Source: Halobacteriovoraceae bacterium
GTDB taxonomy: Bacteria; Bdellovibrionota; Bacteriovoracia; Bacteriovoracales; Bacteriovoracaceae
DNA length: 64,000 nt
Assembly (NCBI GenBank): GCA_020635135.1
Contig: JACKAJ010000016.1
Span: 620,001 to 684,000, forward strand
Direction of reading: 5' to 3'
Shown piece after piece: positions 1 through 7,106 of this stretch (positions are counted from its first letter, which is position 1; the number at the start of each line of letters is the position of its first letter). The notes below the pieces were generated by a model that was not told where the DNA came from, searched no databases, and saw only the letters and a program-made list of their open reading frames with translations. Position numbers and translations under genes: made by a program.

Positions 1-1
1 A

Positions 2-598
2 AAAGACGCCTCTGACTTCGGGTTGGTTCAACAGCTTTGGGAAAATAAAGTTCCAGCAGTTGAAACAGATAACAATCTCGATCCCCACCTCACTCAACAC
101 ATTGAGTTCCAGAAAAAAGGTGACAATGAGTACAAGTTTGTTTCAGTCGATAGTGAGTTTGAGAACATTATTGGCGAAGGGGAAGCTTCAGCCAATGACA
201 TTAAAATCAAAGAATTTTTTGAATCGACTCTCAAAGACAAAGAAGATGAAAATCTTGAGATTGAGGTCAAAAATCTCAAGAATAATTTTTCTCCAGCATA
301 CTTCAAAGTGGATCAAAACATGAAACGCTTTCAACAGATGACCAAGACCATGGGACAGAGTGCTTTCAATATGCCGCTCAAGCGAACACTGGTCGTCAAT
401 CCGAATCACTCTCTTATTAAGAATGCCTTCCATCTCTGGGAAAAAGAAGACAAGAAGGAAATCGCTAAAAAAATCGTTAAGCATGTTGAAGATCTGGCAT
501 CAATTTCGACAGAGTCTTTGGATATGAATGCCAAGAAAAATTTCGTGCAACGATCGCAAGATATAATGGAAGAACTCTCTCGAATAGCCCTTTCCTAA
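2..598 (+). CDS. htpG: HtpG (Hsp90 chaperone), C-terminal part
   Basis: The frame is open from base 2, so the 5' end lies outside the window; about 198 residues are visible. The visible part covers the end of the middle domain and the C-terminal dimerisation domain. The diagnostic stretch is the Met-rich substrate-binding region followed by an LKRTLVVNPNHSLIK motif, equivalent to the conserved ELNPDHPLV segment of bacterial Hsp90. The last residues form the expected helical dimer interface. HtpG is a cytosolic ATP-dependent chaperone. A strong terminator follows two bases after the stop. The assignment rests on the C-terminal family pattern; the ATP-binding domain cannot be checked here. Confidence 0.9.
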   Translation, partial: KDASDFGLVQQLWENKVPAVETDNNLDPHLTQHIEFQKKGDNEYKFVSVDSEFENIIGEGEASANDIKIKEFFESTLKDKEDENLEIEVKNLKNNFSPAYFKVDQNMKRFQQMTKTMGQSAFNMPLKRTLVVNPNHSLIKNAFHLWEKEDKKEIAKKIVKHVEDLASISTESLDMNAKKNFVQRSQDIMEELSRIALS

Positions 599-599
599 T

Positions 600-635
600 A
601 AAAAGGAGCTCAAGGTTTTCCTTGAGCTCCTTTTT
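600..635. terminator. Bidirectional rho-independent terminator
   Basis: A perfect 16-bp stem (AAAAAGGAGCTCAAGG against its complement) with a TTTT loop ends in a T-run on the plus strand and, because of its flanking A-run, also on the minus strand. It sits between htpG and the convergent lipoprotein gene and can serve both. Confidence 0.9.
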
Positions 636-636
636 A

Positions 637-1146
637 TTAATTTGAGTATTTTTTTTCAGCGTGATTGATTTCTATTTTTTGATCTGGATCGTAGTTGGAT
701 TTATTGAGATAAAAATTTGCTTCTGCTGAGTAGTTGAGATCATCCAATTGAGTTAAATTCGTCAGGACTCCTTCAATTTCACTTGAGCCTTCAAGTTTAA
801 TGGATATTTTTGCTTGAACAATTTGCGCTTCCTGGTTATCTCTAAACCCTATTGAGGCATCCGAAGTGAGTGCCTCTTTTGGACTAAAAAAGATCCGAAA
901 ATTACCATCGTGATCAGACGAAAATGCCCTACAAAATGTTGTATAATCTCGTAATTCTTCTCCTTCTCTCATCCATTTATTGAATTTTAAACGCAGACAA
1001 AGTTCTGCACCTTCATTGAGATCAAAACTCTGTCCCTCGCCAGATATATCAACAATCTTTCCCACTAGCTCAAGACTCGAATCGTATTCAAAGTGGTAAC
1101 AACTCGTTAATCCAATAAATACAAAAAATAAAATTAAAAACTTCAT
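637..1146 (-). CDS. Small lipoprotein, unknown function
   Basis: A 169-residue protein with a short hydrophobic signal and lipobox LTSC, so Cys16 is the probable acylation site. The mature part has no motif I recognise; it looks like a mainly beta domain, with alternating polar and hydrophobic stretches and several acidic patches. It lies 17 bases downstream of another exported-protein gene on the same strand and probably shares its transcript. The stop codon is against the bidirectional terminator. A carboxypeptidase-regulatory-like or transthyretin-like fold is possible from the N-terminal LVGKIVDISG strand pattern, but this is a guess. Confidence 0.7.
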   Translation of the reverse strand: MKFLILFFVFIGLTSCYHFEYDSSLELVGKIVDISGEGQSFDLNEGAELCLRLKFNKWMREGEELRDYTTFCRAFSSDHDGNFRIFFSPKEALTSDASIGFRDNQEAQIVQAKISIKLEGSSEIEGVLTNLTQLDDLNYSAEANFYLNKSNYDPDQKIEINHAEKKYSN

Positions 1147-1163
1147 TTATTATCTCCTCTTAT

Positions 1164-1811
1164 TTATTTTACATAAATAGTTTGTTGATCAGCATAGCCG
1201 ACATAACCCTGGCAATTAATGGAATAGCGAAGAAAGTTTTGACTGTCTATTTGCAATTCACCTTTAGAACTGTAACCTTCAGAGAGCATATAATTTTCTA
1301 ACTCCAACTCGGTTACCCCTTCAAAACGAACATCTTCTGAATTATTACAAGTCACCTCATAATCATATATAATTACTTTTTTTCCCATCCCAATTTCTTG
1401 CTTATTATAACGAGAAGTTATGCAATAAGATTTGCCAACATAAGACTCTGGTCCGTAAAGAAGTGTTCCAATTGAACAAGTGCTCTTAAGAATATTATCA
1501 TCCCAGCCTGGTTCAGTTCCCATAACTCCTTTTAGCGCCTCCAACTGAATAAGCCCTTTGGCTTGCATTTCCTTATCAATATTTTGGCGATTAGTTTTCT
1601 CTCGACCTGGAAAAGGGATAATCAAAAATGCCGTCGTAAGAACCTTTGAGTGATCGACCGTACCATCCGTACAAGCATAATCATACTTGATCGCAGATGA
1701 GTAATTAACCTCTCCCCATTTACGAGCGACACAAAAAGTATCATCTGCATTCACAGTAAAACTTGAAATGATAAATGAAACACTAAGAACAGATAATAGA
1801 ATTTTTTTCAT
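1164..1811 (-). CDS. Secreted Cys-containing protein, unknown function
   Basis: A 215-residue protein with a cleavable signal peptide (MKKILLSVLSVSFIISSFTV, cleavage near Ala-Asp). The mature protein has several cysteines suited to disulphides in the periplasm or outside the cell. I chose the ATG at 1811 because GGAG lies 7 bases upstream; the longer reading from a TTG at 1829 starts inside that ribosome-binding site. No family recognised. The downstream lipoprotein gene follows closely, so the two may act together. Confidence 0.7.
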   Translation of the reverse strand: MKKILLSVLSVSFIISSFTVNADDTFCVARKWGEVNYSSAIKYDYACTDGTVDHSKVLTTAFLIIPFPGREKTNRQNIDKEMQAKGLIQLEALKGVMGTEPGWDDNILKSTCSIGTLLYGPESYVGKSYCITSRYNKQEIGMGKKVIIYDYEVTCNNSEDVRFEGVTELELENYMLSEGYSSKGELQIDSQNFLRYSINCQGYVGYADQQTIYVK

Positions 1812-1863
1812 AGAACTTCTCCTTTTCAAGGATTGAAAATTTGCAAGTTCTACCTAACACAAT

Positions 1864-1897
1864 AAAAAAAGGAACTCCCTACGCGGTGTTCCTTTTT
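1864..1897. terminator. Rho-independent terminator, probably bidirectional
   Basis: A 12-bp stem (AAAAAAAGGAAC with GTTCCTTTTT) around a 12-base loop, ending in T-runs on both strands. On the minus strand it lies just after the dksA-like gene and before the secreted-protein gene. Confidence 0.8.
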
Positions 1898-1922
1898 CCC
1901 TATTCCTTCATTTTTGTTTTTG

Positions 1923-2384
1923 TCACTGAACGATTTCTATCTTCCCTGAATTACTAATAAAAGCTTTAGTGACTTGATCTGGGTTGACTTTATCTGAATT
2001 GGCACTAAAGAGTTCATAGACTTTCGCCGATTGCTTATAGGTTTGATTTTCAATCTTTTCCTGTTCTTCCTTGCAGTCAATACACAGTTCAGCTGTTGGG
2101 CGAGCTCGCAATCTTTCCATTGCTATTTCGGCTCCACATTCTTCACACTCTCCATAGCAGTGACTTTCAATTTTCTTGAGTGCCCGTTTTATTTTCCGAA
2201 GAAAAGCACTACTTCGTTTTTTAAAGCGCAGAATTTTCACTCTTTCTTTTTCTGCTTCAAAAGCATCGATTTCATCACCTTGAAATCCCTGCTCACCTGT
2301 CCACTTGAGATCCAAATCCCTTTGTAACTCTAGAAGTGTTTCAATAAAAAATTGTTTTTGTTCTTCTAGGAAGTGACGGTCCAT
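1923..2384 (-). CDS. dksA: DksA/TraR-family zinc-finger transcription factor
   Basis: A 153-residue protein close to E. coli DksA length (151). It has an N-terminal coiled-coil half (residues about 1-95) and a C-terminal zinc finger with the pair ECEECG and CIDCK plus the conserved RLRARPTAELC segment. DksA proteins enter the secondary channel of RNA polymerase and work with ppGpp. The acidic coiled-coil tip is present as DEIDAFEAE. The ATG at 2384 is preceded by CAGGAGG, an excellent ribosome-binding site; the frame continues 41 codons upstream, but that part is leader. A sigma-54-type promoter lies at 2511-2526 with a foldable leader in between. The fold and family are clear; whether it is the main DksA of the cell is not. 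Confidence 0.88.
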   Translation of the reverse strand: MDRHFLEEQKQFFIETLLELQRDLDLKWTGEQGFQGDEIDAFEAEKERVKILRFKKRSSAFLRKIKRALKKIESHCYGECEECGAEIAMERLRARPTAELCIDCKEEQEKIENQTYKQSAKVYELFSANSDKVNPDQVTKAFISNSGKIEIVQ

Positions 2385-2405
2385 ACAAACCTCCTGTTTC
2401 CTTTG

Positions 2406-2464
2406 GCCCCAATTTAAAATGTTAGAGAGAGAGAAAAAGTTAAGTCCTTTAACTTGTTTGGGGC
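2406..2464 (-). promoter_or_regulatory. Structured leader of the dksA-like gene
   Basis: Inside the predicted 5' leader a 7-bp GC-rich stem (GCCCCAA at 2406-2412 with TTGGGGC at 2458-2464) encloses a second perfect 7-bp hairpin (2437-2455, AAGTTAA/TTAACTT, loop of 5). The structure ends about 10 bases before the ribosome-binding site. It could influence translation or RNA stability; no known leader family is recognised. Confidence 0.45.
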
Positions 2465-2510
2465 ACATTTTAACTTCCTTCCTGGAAGCCCTCTCTCTGG
2501 GTGTCAAAAA

Positions 2511-2526
2511 TGCACAACTCGTGCCA
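2511..2526 (-). promoter_or_regulatory. Sigma-54-type promoter (-24/-12) for the dksA-like gene
   Basis: Read on the minus strand the site is TGGCACGAGTTGTGCA. It matches the sigma-54 consensus TGGCACG-N4-TTGCA at every position except G for the first T of the -12 box, with the obligatory GG-to-GC spacing. Transcription would start near 2501, giving a leader of about 115 bases. The C-terminal part of rpoN is encoded at the right edge of this window. Confidence 0.65.
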
Positions 2527-2614
2527 ACTTTTCGACGCTCAGAGGATGTTTTAAATACTTATTAATGAAAAAGGGGCCAGAAGTGCACTCTCGATTTGGC
2601 CCTGCGGTATAGAT

Positions 2615-3040
2615 TTACACCAGTTTGTCAGAAGATTTTGGATCGAGTACAAGTGCACCATTTTCTACCTTGTGACGTACAATTTTCATGATCCTATCAT
2701 GACACTCCTGTACTTTTTTCATAGGGACTGGAGCGCCTTTCAGCGATTCTTCGACTTCTTGTTTAAGGTTTTTTGAGAGCATAGAAAACAAGTGATTTTT
2801 TACTTCTTCACTGGCGATTCTAAGGACAAGTCCAAGCTCAGCCAAATCAATATCTCTCAAAAATTCTGACAGCATTTTCTCTGTCAGATATTTTAAGTCT
2901 TCAACAGTAATGAGAGATTTTTCAAGCTCAATTGCGAGATCAGGCTGTGTTTTTTTTATGCCAGAAATTATTTTCTTTTGCTCTTCTGGCATCAAGTTTT
3001 GAAGTATTTTCAAAGCTTCATCGAATCCATTAAACTTCAT
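2615..3040 (-). CDS. Stand-alone FliG C-terminal-domain-like protein
   Basis: A 141-residue protein resembling only the C-terminal part of the flagellar switch protein FliG. Residues about 1-40 match the link helices (MPEEQKKIISGI), and residues 44-135 match the motor domain: the VEDLKYLTEKMLSEFLRDID segment, then a LVLRIASEEVKNHLFSML segment, and a final helix with the usual charged pattern. The N-terminal FliF-binding region of FliG (a normal FliG has about 330 residues) is missing. The start overlaps the end of hldD by 11 bases, which suggests translational coupling. It is not in a flagellar cluster, so it may be a paralogue that modifies the motor or works elsewhere. Confidence 0.65.
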   Translation of the reverse strand: MKFNGFDEALKILQNLMPEEQKKIISGIKKTQPDLAIELEKSLITVEDLKYLTEKMLSEFLRDIDLAELGLVLRIASEEVKNHLFSMLSKNLKQEVEESLKGAPVPMKKVQECHDRIMKIVRHKVENGALVLDPKSSDKLV

Positions 3041-4031
3041 TTTGATCTGTGTCCAGGTAAGGGTTTTCTTTTGCCAAGTAATTTTGAACGTAATGGCTTA
3101 CCGCTTGTTCAAGTGTTCGAAAGCGAAACTCAGGAAGTGTTTTTAGAAATTTCTCCATATTGGCTTCAGTAAAATACTGGTACTGATTGCGAACATTGTC
3201 AGGCATAGCAATATATTCAATGTTCTCAGGCTTGCCCATGGCCTTAAAAGTTGCTTTGGCGAGATCGTTAAAGGTCCTCGCAACCCCAGTTCCTAAATTG
3301 TAAATTCCACTGGCTTCAGATGAATCTACTTTTTCGAAAACATCCACCATCGCTTTGACCACATCCATAACATAGACAAAGTCTCTTTTTTGTTCACCAT
3401 CGTGGAAATCATCGCGATGAGATTTAAAGAGTTTCACTTTGCCATCTTCTCCTATCTGCTGAAAAGCTCGATAGACCACTGAGACCATCGATTCTTTATG
3501 GTATTCATTGGGGCCAAAAACATTAAAGTATTTATACCCCATCCATAACTCAGGCTTGTTTTTGGATTTAAGGACGTATTCATCAAAAAGTTGCTTACTA
3601 TACCCATATTTATTTAAAGGCCGCAAACGAGGAATACTTTCATGATTATCGTTATATCCTTGTTCTCCAGCTCCATATGTCGCGGCAGAGCTCGCGTAAT
3701 AGAAAGGAATATTTCTCTCACAGCAATAATCAAAGATGTTTTTCGAAAAAGCGAAGTTATTATCTAAGAGAAAATCCATGTCCATTTCTGTTGTCGACGA
3801 ACAGGCTCCCAAGTGAAAAAAAGCCTCAGCAGATTGAAAAGGACGCCAGGACTCTAAGGCCAAAAATTTTTCGACAGGAAGAAATTCTTCAATCTCTAAG
3901 CCACGCAAATTAAGCCATTTATCACCACTTCGAAAGCGATCAACCACCACGATATCTTTACGCCCTCTTTTGTTGAGCTCATAAATTAAAGCACTTCCAA
4001 TAAATCCGGCTCCACCTGTTACGATAATCAC
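3030..4031 (-). CDS. hldD: ADP-L-glycero-D-manno-heptose 6-epimerase
   Basis: A 333-residue SDR-family epimerase (E. coli HldD has 310). It converts ADP-D-glycero- to ADP-L-glycero-manno-heptose for the LPS inner core. The NAD(P)-binding motif GGAGFIGS is at the N-terminus; the catalytic Ser lies in YYASSAATYG and the YxxxK pair in KYGYSKQLFDEY; the FNVFGPNEYHK and RDFVYVMDVV segments are typical of HldD. I chose the GTG at 4031, giving MIIVTGGAGFIGS as in homologues, with AGAGAGG just upstream; a TTG at 4061 would add 10 residues. It overlaps the FliG-like gene downstream. Confidence 0.93.
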   Translation of the reverse strand: MIIVTGGAGFIGSALIYELNKRGRKDIVVVDRFRSGDKWLNLRGLEIEEFLPVEKFLALESWRPFQSAEAFFHLGACSSTTEMDMDFLLDNNFAFSKNIFDYCCERNIPFYYASSAATYGAGEQGYNDNHESIPRLRPLNKYGYSKQLFDEYVLKSKNKPELWMGYKYFNVFGPNEYHKESMVSVVYRAFQQIGEDGKVKLFKSHRDDFHDGEQKRDFVYVMDVVKAMVDVFEKVDSSEASGIYNLGTGVARTFNDLAKATFKAMGKPENIEYIAMPDNVRNQYQYFTEANMEKFLKTLPEFRFRTLEQAVSHYVQNYLAKENPYLDTDQNEV

Positions 4032-4043
4032 CAAAAACCTCTC

Positions 4044-4072
4044 TTGATAATGTTTTTGCAAAACAGTATAAC
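4044..4072 (+). promoter_or_regulatory. Sigma-70-type promoter for the agmatinase gene
   Basis: TTGATA, 17 bases, TATAAC. The predicted transcript start is near 4079, 59 bases before the agmatinase ATG. The element lies just upstream of the divergent hldD start. Confidence 0.6.
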
Positions 4073-4137
4073 TCCACTAATACACTGAGAAAACGAGGAT
4101 GTCAGCTTTACAACGCAAGGTGACAGGAGGGAAAACA

Positions 4138-5007
4138 ATGGAATTTGAATTAGAACGAGTCCCCCCATTTTTGGGATCAGAGTTTAAAGAAACAATTGAT
4201 TGTGCTGGAACATATATGATCGGAATCACCTACGACGGAACCACTTCTTTTCGCCCGGGAACGCGCTTTGGTCCCAATGCTATTCGCGAAGCCACTTATG
4301 GGCAAGAAGCTTACAGTATGTACTGTGAAAAAGATTTAGAAGATTATCCCATTTTTGATCTCGGAAACCTTCCTCAGTACACCAGTCGCTTTGATCGCTT
4401 AAAAGAATGTTTTGATTCGCTTTTTAGTAAAGTTAATTTTCAAGAACAAAAAATTAAAGTCGTCACTTTGGGAGGAGAACACTCTATTTCCCAAATCCCC
4501 ATTGCCCACTACTTGCGCCAATATCCCAATTTAGTCGTCTTGCAATTGGATGCCCATGCGGATTTACGAGAAGCCTATCTTGATGATCCCCACTCTCATG
4601 CCAGTGTGATGAGAAGAGTTTGGGAGATGAAATCAGAAAAGCAAACTTTCATGCAGTATGGAATTCGATCAGGAACAGCAGCTGAACATCAATTCATGAA
4701 AGCCAATAATACACAGATTAAAACTAAAAGTGAGTTGACGGAAAAACTTTTGGGCCTTCCAGCAAAGACTCCTGTCTATATCACATTGGATTTGGACTTT
4801 TTTGATCCTTGCTATTTACCGGGAACGGGAACTCCTGAAACAGGCGGGGCCAACTTTCAAGATTTTTTAGATATTCTCGCAAGCCTTAAAAATTGTTCTT
4901 TGGTCGGAGCCGATGTGGTGGAACTGAGCCCCCATATTGATCCAACTGGAAACTCGAATAGTTTTGCAGCTAAAGTAATGAGAGAATTATTGCTTACGAT
5001 GAATTAA
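4138..5007 (+). CDS. speB: Agmatinase / ureohydrolase family
   Basis: A 289-residue ureohydrolase with the full set of manganese ligands: GGEHS near residue 115, DAHAD near residue 140, SHAS, and the LDLDFFDP motif near residue 220, followed by the conserved ADVVELSP. These enzymes hydrolyse agmatine to putrescine and urea, or arginine in arginases. Length and the RPGTRFGPNAIREA segment favour the agmatinase branch. The ATG at 4138 has CAGGAGG 6 bases upstream; the in-frame ATG at 4099 has no usable spacing. No other polyamine genes are adjacent, so the substrate remains an inference. Confidence 0.87.
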   Translation: MEFELERVPPFLGSEFKETIDCAGTYMIGITYDGTTSFRPGTRFGPNAIREATYGQEAYSMYCEKDLEDYPIFDLGNLPQYTSRFDRLKECFDSLFSKVNFQEQKIKVVTLGGEHSISQIPIAHYLRQYPNLVVLQLDAHADLREAYLDDPHSHASVMRRVWEMKSEKQTFMQYGIRSGTAAEHQFMKANNTQIKTKSELTEKLLGLPAKTPVYITLDLDFFDPCYLPGTGTPETGGANFQDFLDILASLKNCSLVGADVVELSPHIDPTGNSNSFAAKVMRELLLTMN

Positions 5008-5642
5008 TGGGGATCGATAATAATCAGTCGGTCTTGTTCAAAATTATAGATGACATTTCCCTCTAGAACTAGAGAGAACCAAGGTTTTTTACCATTTCTG
5101 TCGACATCTGTAGACTGATCGAGCAACTTATTCATATCTTTAAATTTTTGAATAATTCCATCTTTTTCCTCGATGGATAACCCTAACTCCTTATAAAGAG
5201 TTTTAATATACCTTACTGGAATTCCCTCTACATGCTCATAAAGTCCGATATTACCCGATAAATAAATGAAATTCACAATATGGATTCCAGGAATATTCTT
5301 ATACTCTCCAAGTCCGCTAACTGCAAAAGATGCATCGTCATTATTGCGAAAATATTTCATGACGACTCTCTTTTCACTTTCAGAATCTTTCAATAAAAGT
5401 ACAAAAGCCTCACTTCCAGAACCCAATAACTCAACAACTTGGTATCTTTTATTATCGACATTAACGAATTCTCCAACTCTGTAAGGGTAATCAATTGGTC
5501 GATTACCCTTAGTATAAATGATATGAGAAAACTCACTTCTGATAATCTGTCGCATTTTTTCGTAATTGCGCCCAAAAAATTTCGCACACCCTTCTGTCCA
5601 AGGACTGGATAGAATGAAAACAAAAATGAAAAGAGTCTTCAC
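5004..5642 (-). CDS. Exported kinase-like protein, probably a short pseudokinase
   Basis: A 212-residue protein with an N-terminal signal-like segment (MKTLFIFVFILSSPW). The rest resembles part of a protein-kinase/aminoglycoside-kinase fold: a glycine-rich loop LLGSGSEAF, a strand with a candidate ATP lysine (VVMKYF), and a C-terminal GNVIYN...IIIDPH that looks like the metal-binding Asn and the Asp of a DFG-type motif. No clear HxD catalytic loop is visible and the protein stops directly after IDPH, so most of the C-lobe is missing. It starts with GTG overlapping the tatC stop by one base (TAGTG). ATP is normally absent from the periplasm, so a binding role is more likely than phosphorylation. 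Confidence 0.5.
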   Translation of the reverse strand: MKTLFIFVFILSSPWTEGCAKFFGRNYEKMRQIIRSEFSHIIYTKGNRPIDYPYRVGEFVNVDNKRYQVVELLGSGSEAFVLLLKDSESEKRVVMKYFRNNDDASFAVSGLGEYKNIPGIHIVNFIYLSGNIGLYEHVEGIPVRYIKTLYKELGLSIEEKDGIIQKFKDMNKLLDQSTDVDRNGKKPWFSLVLEGNVIYNFEQDRLIIIDPH

Positions 5643-6370
5643 TAAGCCCCCATATGTTTTTTTCGAAGGTAAGGATGGACAAAAAGAGCGACACCAACAA
5701 TCCCAATTTCAAAAAGTGTCACAAGGGGAATCCAAAGACAAATAAGCGTTAAAGGATCAGGAGGTGTCAGAAGAGCTGATATAACAGAAAAACCGGTATA
5801 AACATAGGGACGCATTTGGGAGAGAGATTGCTTGGTCACCACTCCCATAAATCCCAAAATCAGCATTAAATTGGGGAGCTGGAATAAAATCCCCAGAAAG
5901 AGTAAAACTTTGCATGAAAGGATTAAATAATCCTTGAAGCTAATATTCGCTTCAATATTTTCCACTCCAAATTTCAAAAGGGTTTCAAAAGTAAAAGGAA
6001 AAACGATGTAGTAACCAAAAAGAATCCCTAAGCAAAAGAGAAAAAAGCTGACGAGTACAAACGGTCTAACAACGTTGACTTCTTTTTTGTAGAGAGCTGG
6101 TTTAATAAAGCGCCACATTTCATAAAACCAAAAGGGAGATGAAAGAATAATAGAGGCCCAAAAAGCTAATTGAAATTGCGCTAAGACTTTGTCGAGAATT
6201 CCGAGATAGACAATCTTACCTTCATCCCCCATTGCTGCCCTGAGGGGTGCGAGTAGGAAGTTGGCGATATACTCTCCAAATCCATAACAAACCATAAAAG
6301 AAATAAAAACGATGACAATAACTCGAATAATCGTAGTTCTCAACTCCGTTAAATGCTCAACAAATGACAT
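5642..6370 (-). CDS. tatC: Twin-arginine translocase subunit TatC
   Basis: A 242-residue inner-membrane protein with six predicted transmembrane segments. It has the N-terminal signature MSFVEHLTELR, the periplasmic SSPFWFYEMWRFIKPAL segment with the FxxPAL motif, and the LTPPDP motif near the C-terminal part. TatC recognises twin-arginine signals and exports folded proteins. No tatA or tatB is adjacent. The ATG at 6370 gives a typical N-terminus, but a TTG at 6379, with AAGGA 10 bases before it, would add three residues and cannot be excluded. The exported kinase-like gene is coupled behind it. Confidence 0.95.
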   Translation of the reverse strand: MSFVEHLTELRTTIIRVIVIVFISFMVCYGFGEYIANFLLAPLRAAMGDEGKIVYLGILDKVLAQFQLAFWASIILSSPFWFYEMWRFIKPALYKKEVNVVRPFVLVSFFLFCLGILFGYYIVFPFTFETLLKFGVENIEANISFKDYLILSCKVLLFLGILFQLPNLMLILGFMGVVTKQSLSQMRPYVYTGFSVISALLTPPDPLTLICLWIPLVTLFEIGIVGVALFVHPYLRKKHMGA

Positions 6371-6425
6371 TTCTTTCAAGGGGTAACCATCCTTTCTCTA
6401 TTCACTTTTCTTTTCGAAATATAAT

Positions 6426-7106
6426 ATGATTAATTTAATACTTATGTTTATACTGCGATTAAAATTTTATTTGCCATTATTCATTATTGGGGTCTCCTTA
6501 TCAAGTTTTTCTGCAGACCAATACGAACTGCTCAAGACCCGTTTAAGTCGCTGTCTAGGCCAGGAAGAGCTCAAAATCTACCGAGACAAGCTCTACTCTG
6601 CCCAATACCATCTCAATCAGCTAATACTAGAAAATGTTCTTCAGCTCAGCAATGTGACTTTAAAAGATGAGTTTTACAATCAAGCTTGTGGATCCAACCA
6701 AAAAACTCCTTCATTTAAACTTTTAGAAATATTTCTCACTCAATTCGAAAATTCATTCAAAATCGTGGATAAAGGTGAAATAACCTCAATGACCTATGCT
6801 CTTATCGATGGATTTGTTCAAGATTTGCGCGAGCTTCTCAAGCAATTCATTAAAAATGTCAGGCTCAACACACCCTATGCTCAGTGTCTCCAAGAATTTC
6901 TTCCAGAAATTTACGATCTGGAAGAAGATCTAATCGAAATTCCTTTTGAAATGTCTTTTAAGGATTTGGTAAAGAAAAATACTAATATTCAAAAAGTCAT
7001 TAATGTCTTAAAAGATCCTGAGCCCCTCAGCCGAGCTTGCCAACAAAAACTTCAAGAAAAACAAAGCGAAGAAAATAATAAACAATCTAAATCTAATTCG
7101 AACTAG
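6426..7106 (+). CDS. Secreted helical protein, unknown function
   Basis: A 226-residue protein with a long hydrophobic N-terminus (cleavage probably after SSFSA). The mature part is predicted helical, with four widely spaced cysteines and a Gln/Asn/Lys/Ser-rich tail. No known domain recognised. The ribosome-binding site is weak and an alternative ATG lies at 6444. It converges on the nuclease-like lipoprotein gene and overlaps its 3' end by 14 bases. Confidence 0.6.
   Translation: MINLILMFILRLKFYLPLFIIGVSLSSFSADQYELLKTRLSRCLGQEELKIYRDKLYSAQYHLNQLILENVLQLSNVTLKDEFYNQACGSNQKTPSFKLLEIFLTQFENSFKIVDKGEITSMTYALIDGFVQDLRELLKQFIKNVRLNTPYAQCLQEFLPEIYDLEEDLIEIPFEMSFKDLVKKNTNIQKVINVLKDPEPLSRACQQKLQEKQSEENNKQSKSNSN

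Noticed and set aside
2385..2507. Longer N-terminus of the dksA-like protein
   Set aside because: The ATG at 2384 has a near-perfect ribosome-binding site and gives the DksA length; the upstream part is better explained as leader after the sigma-54-type promoter.
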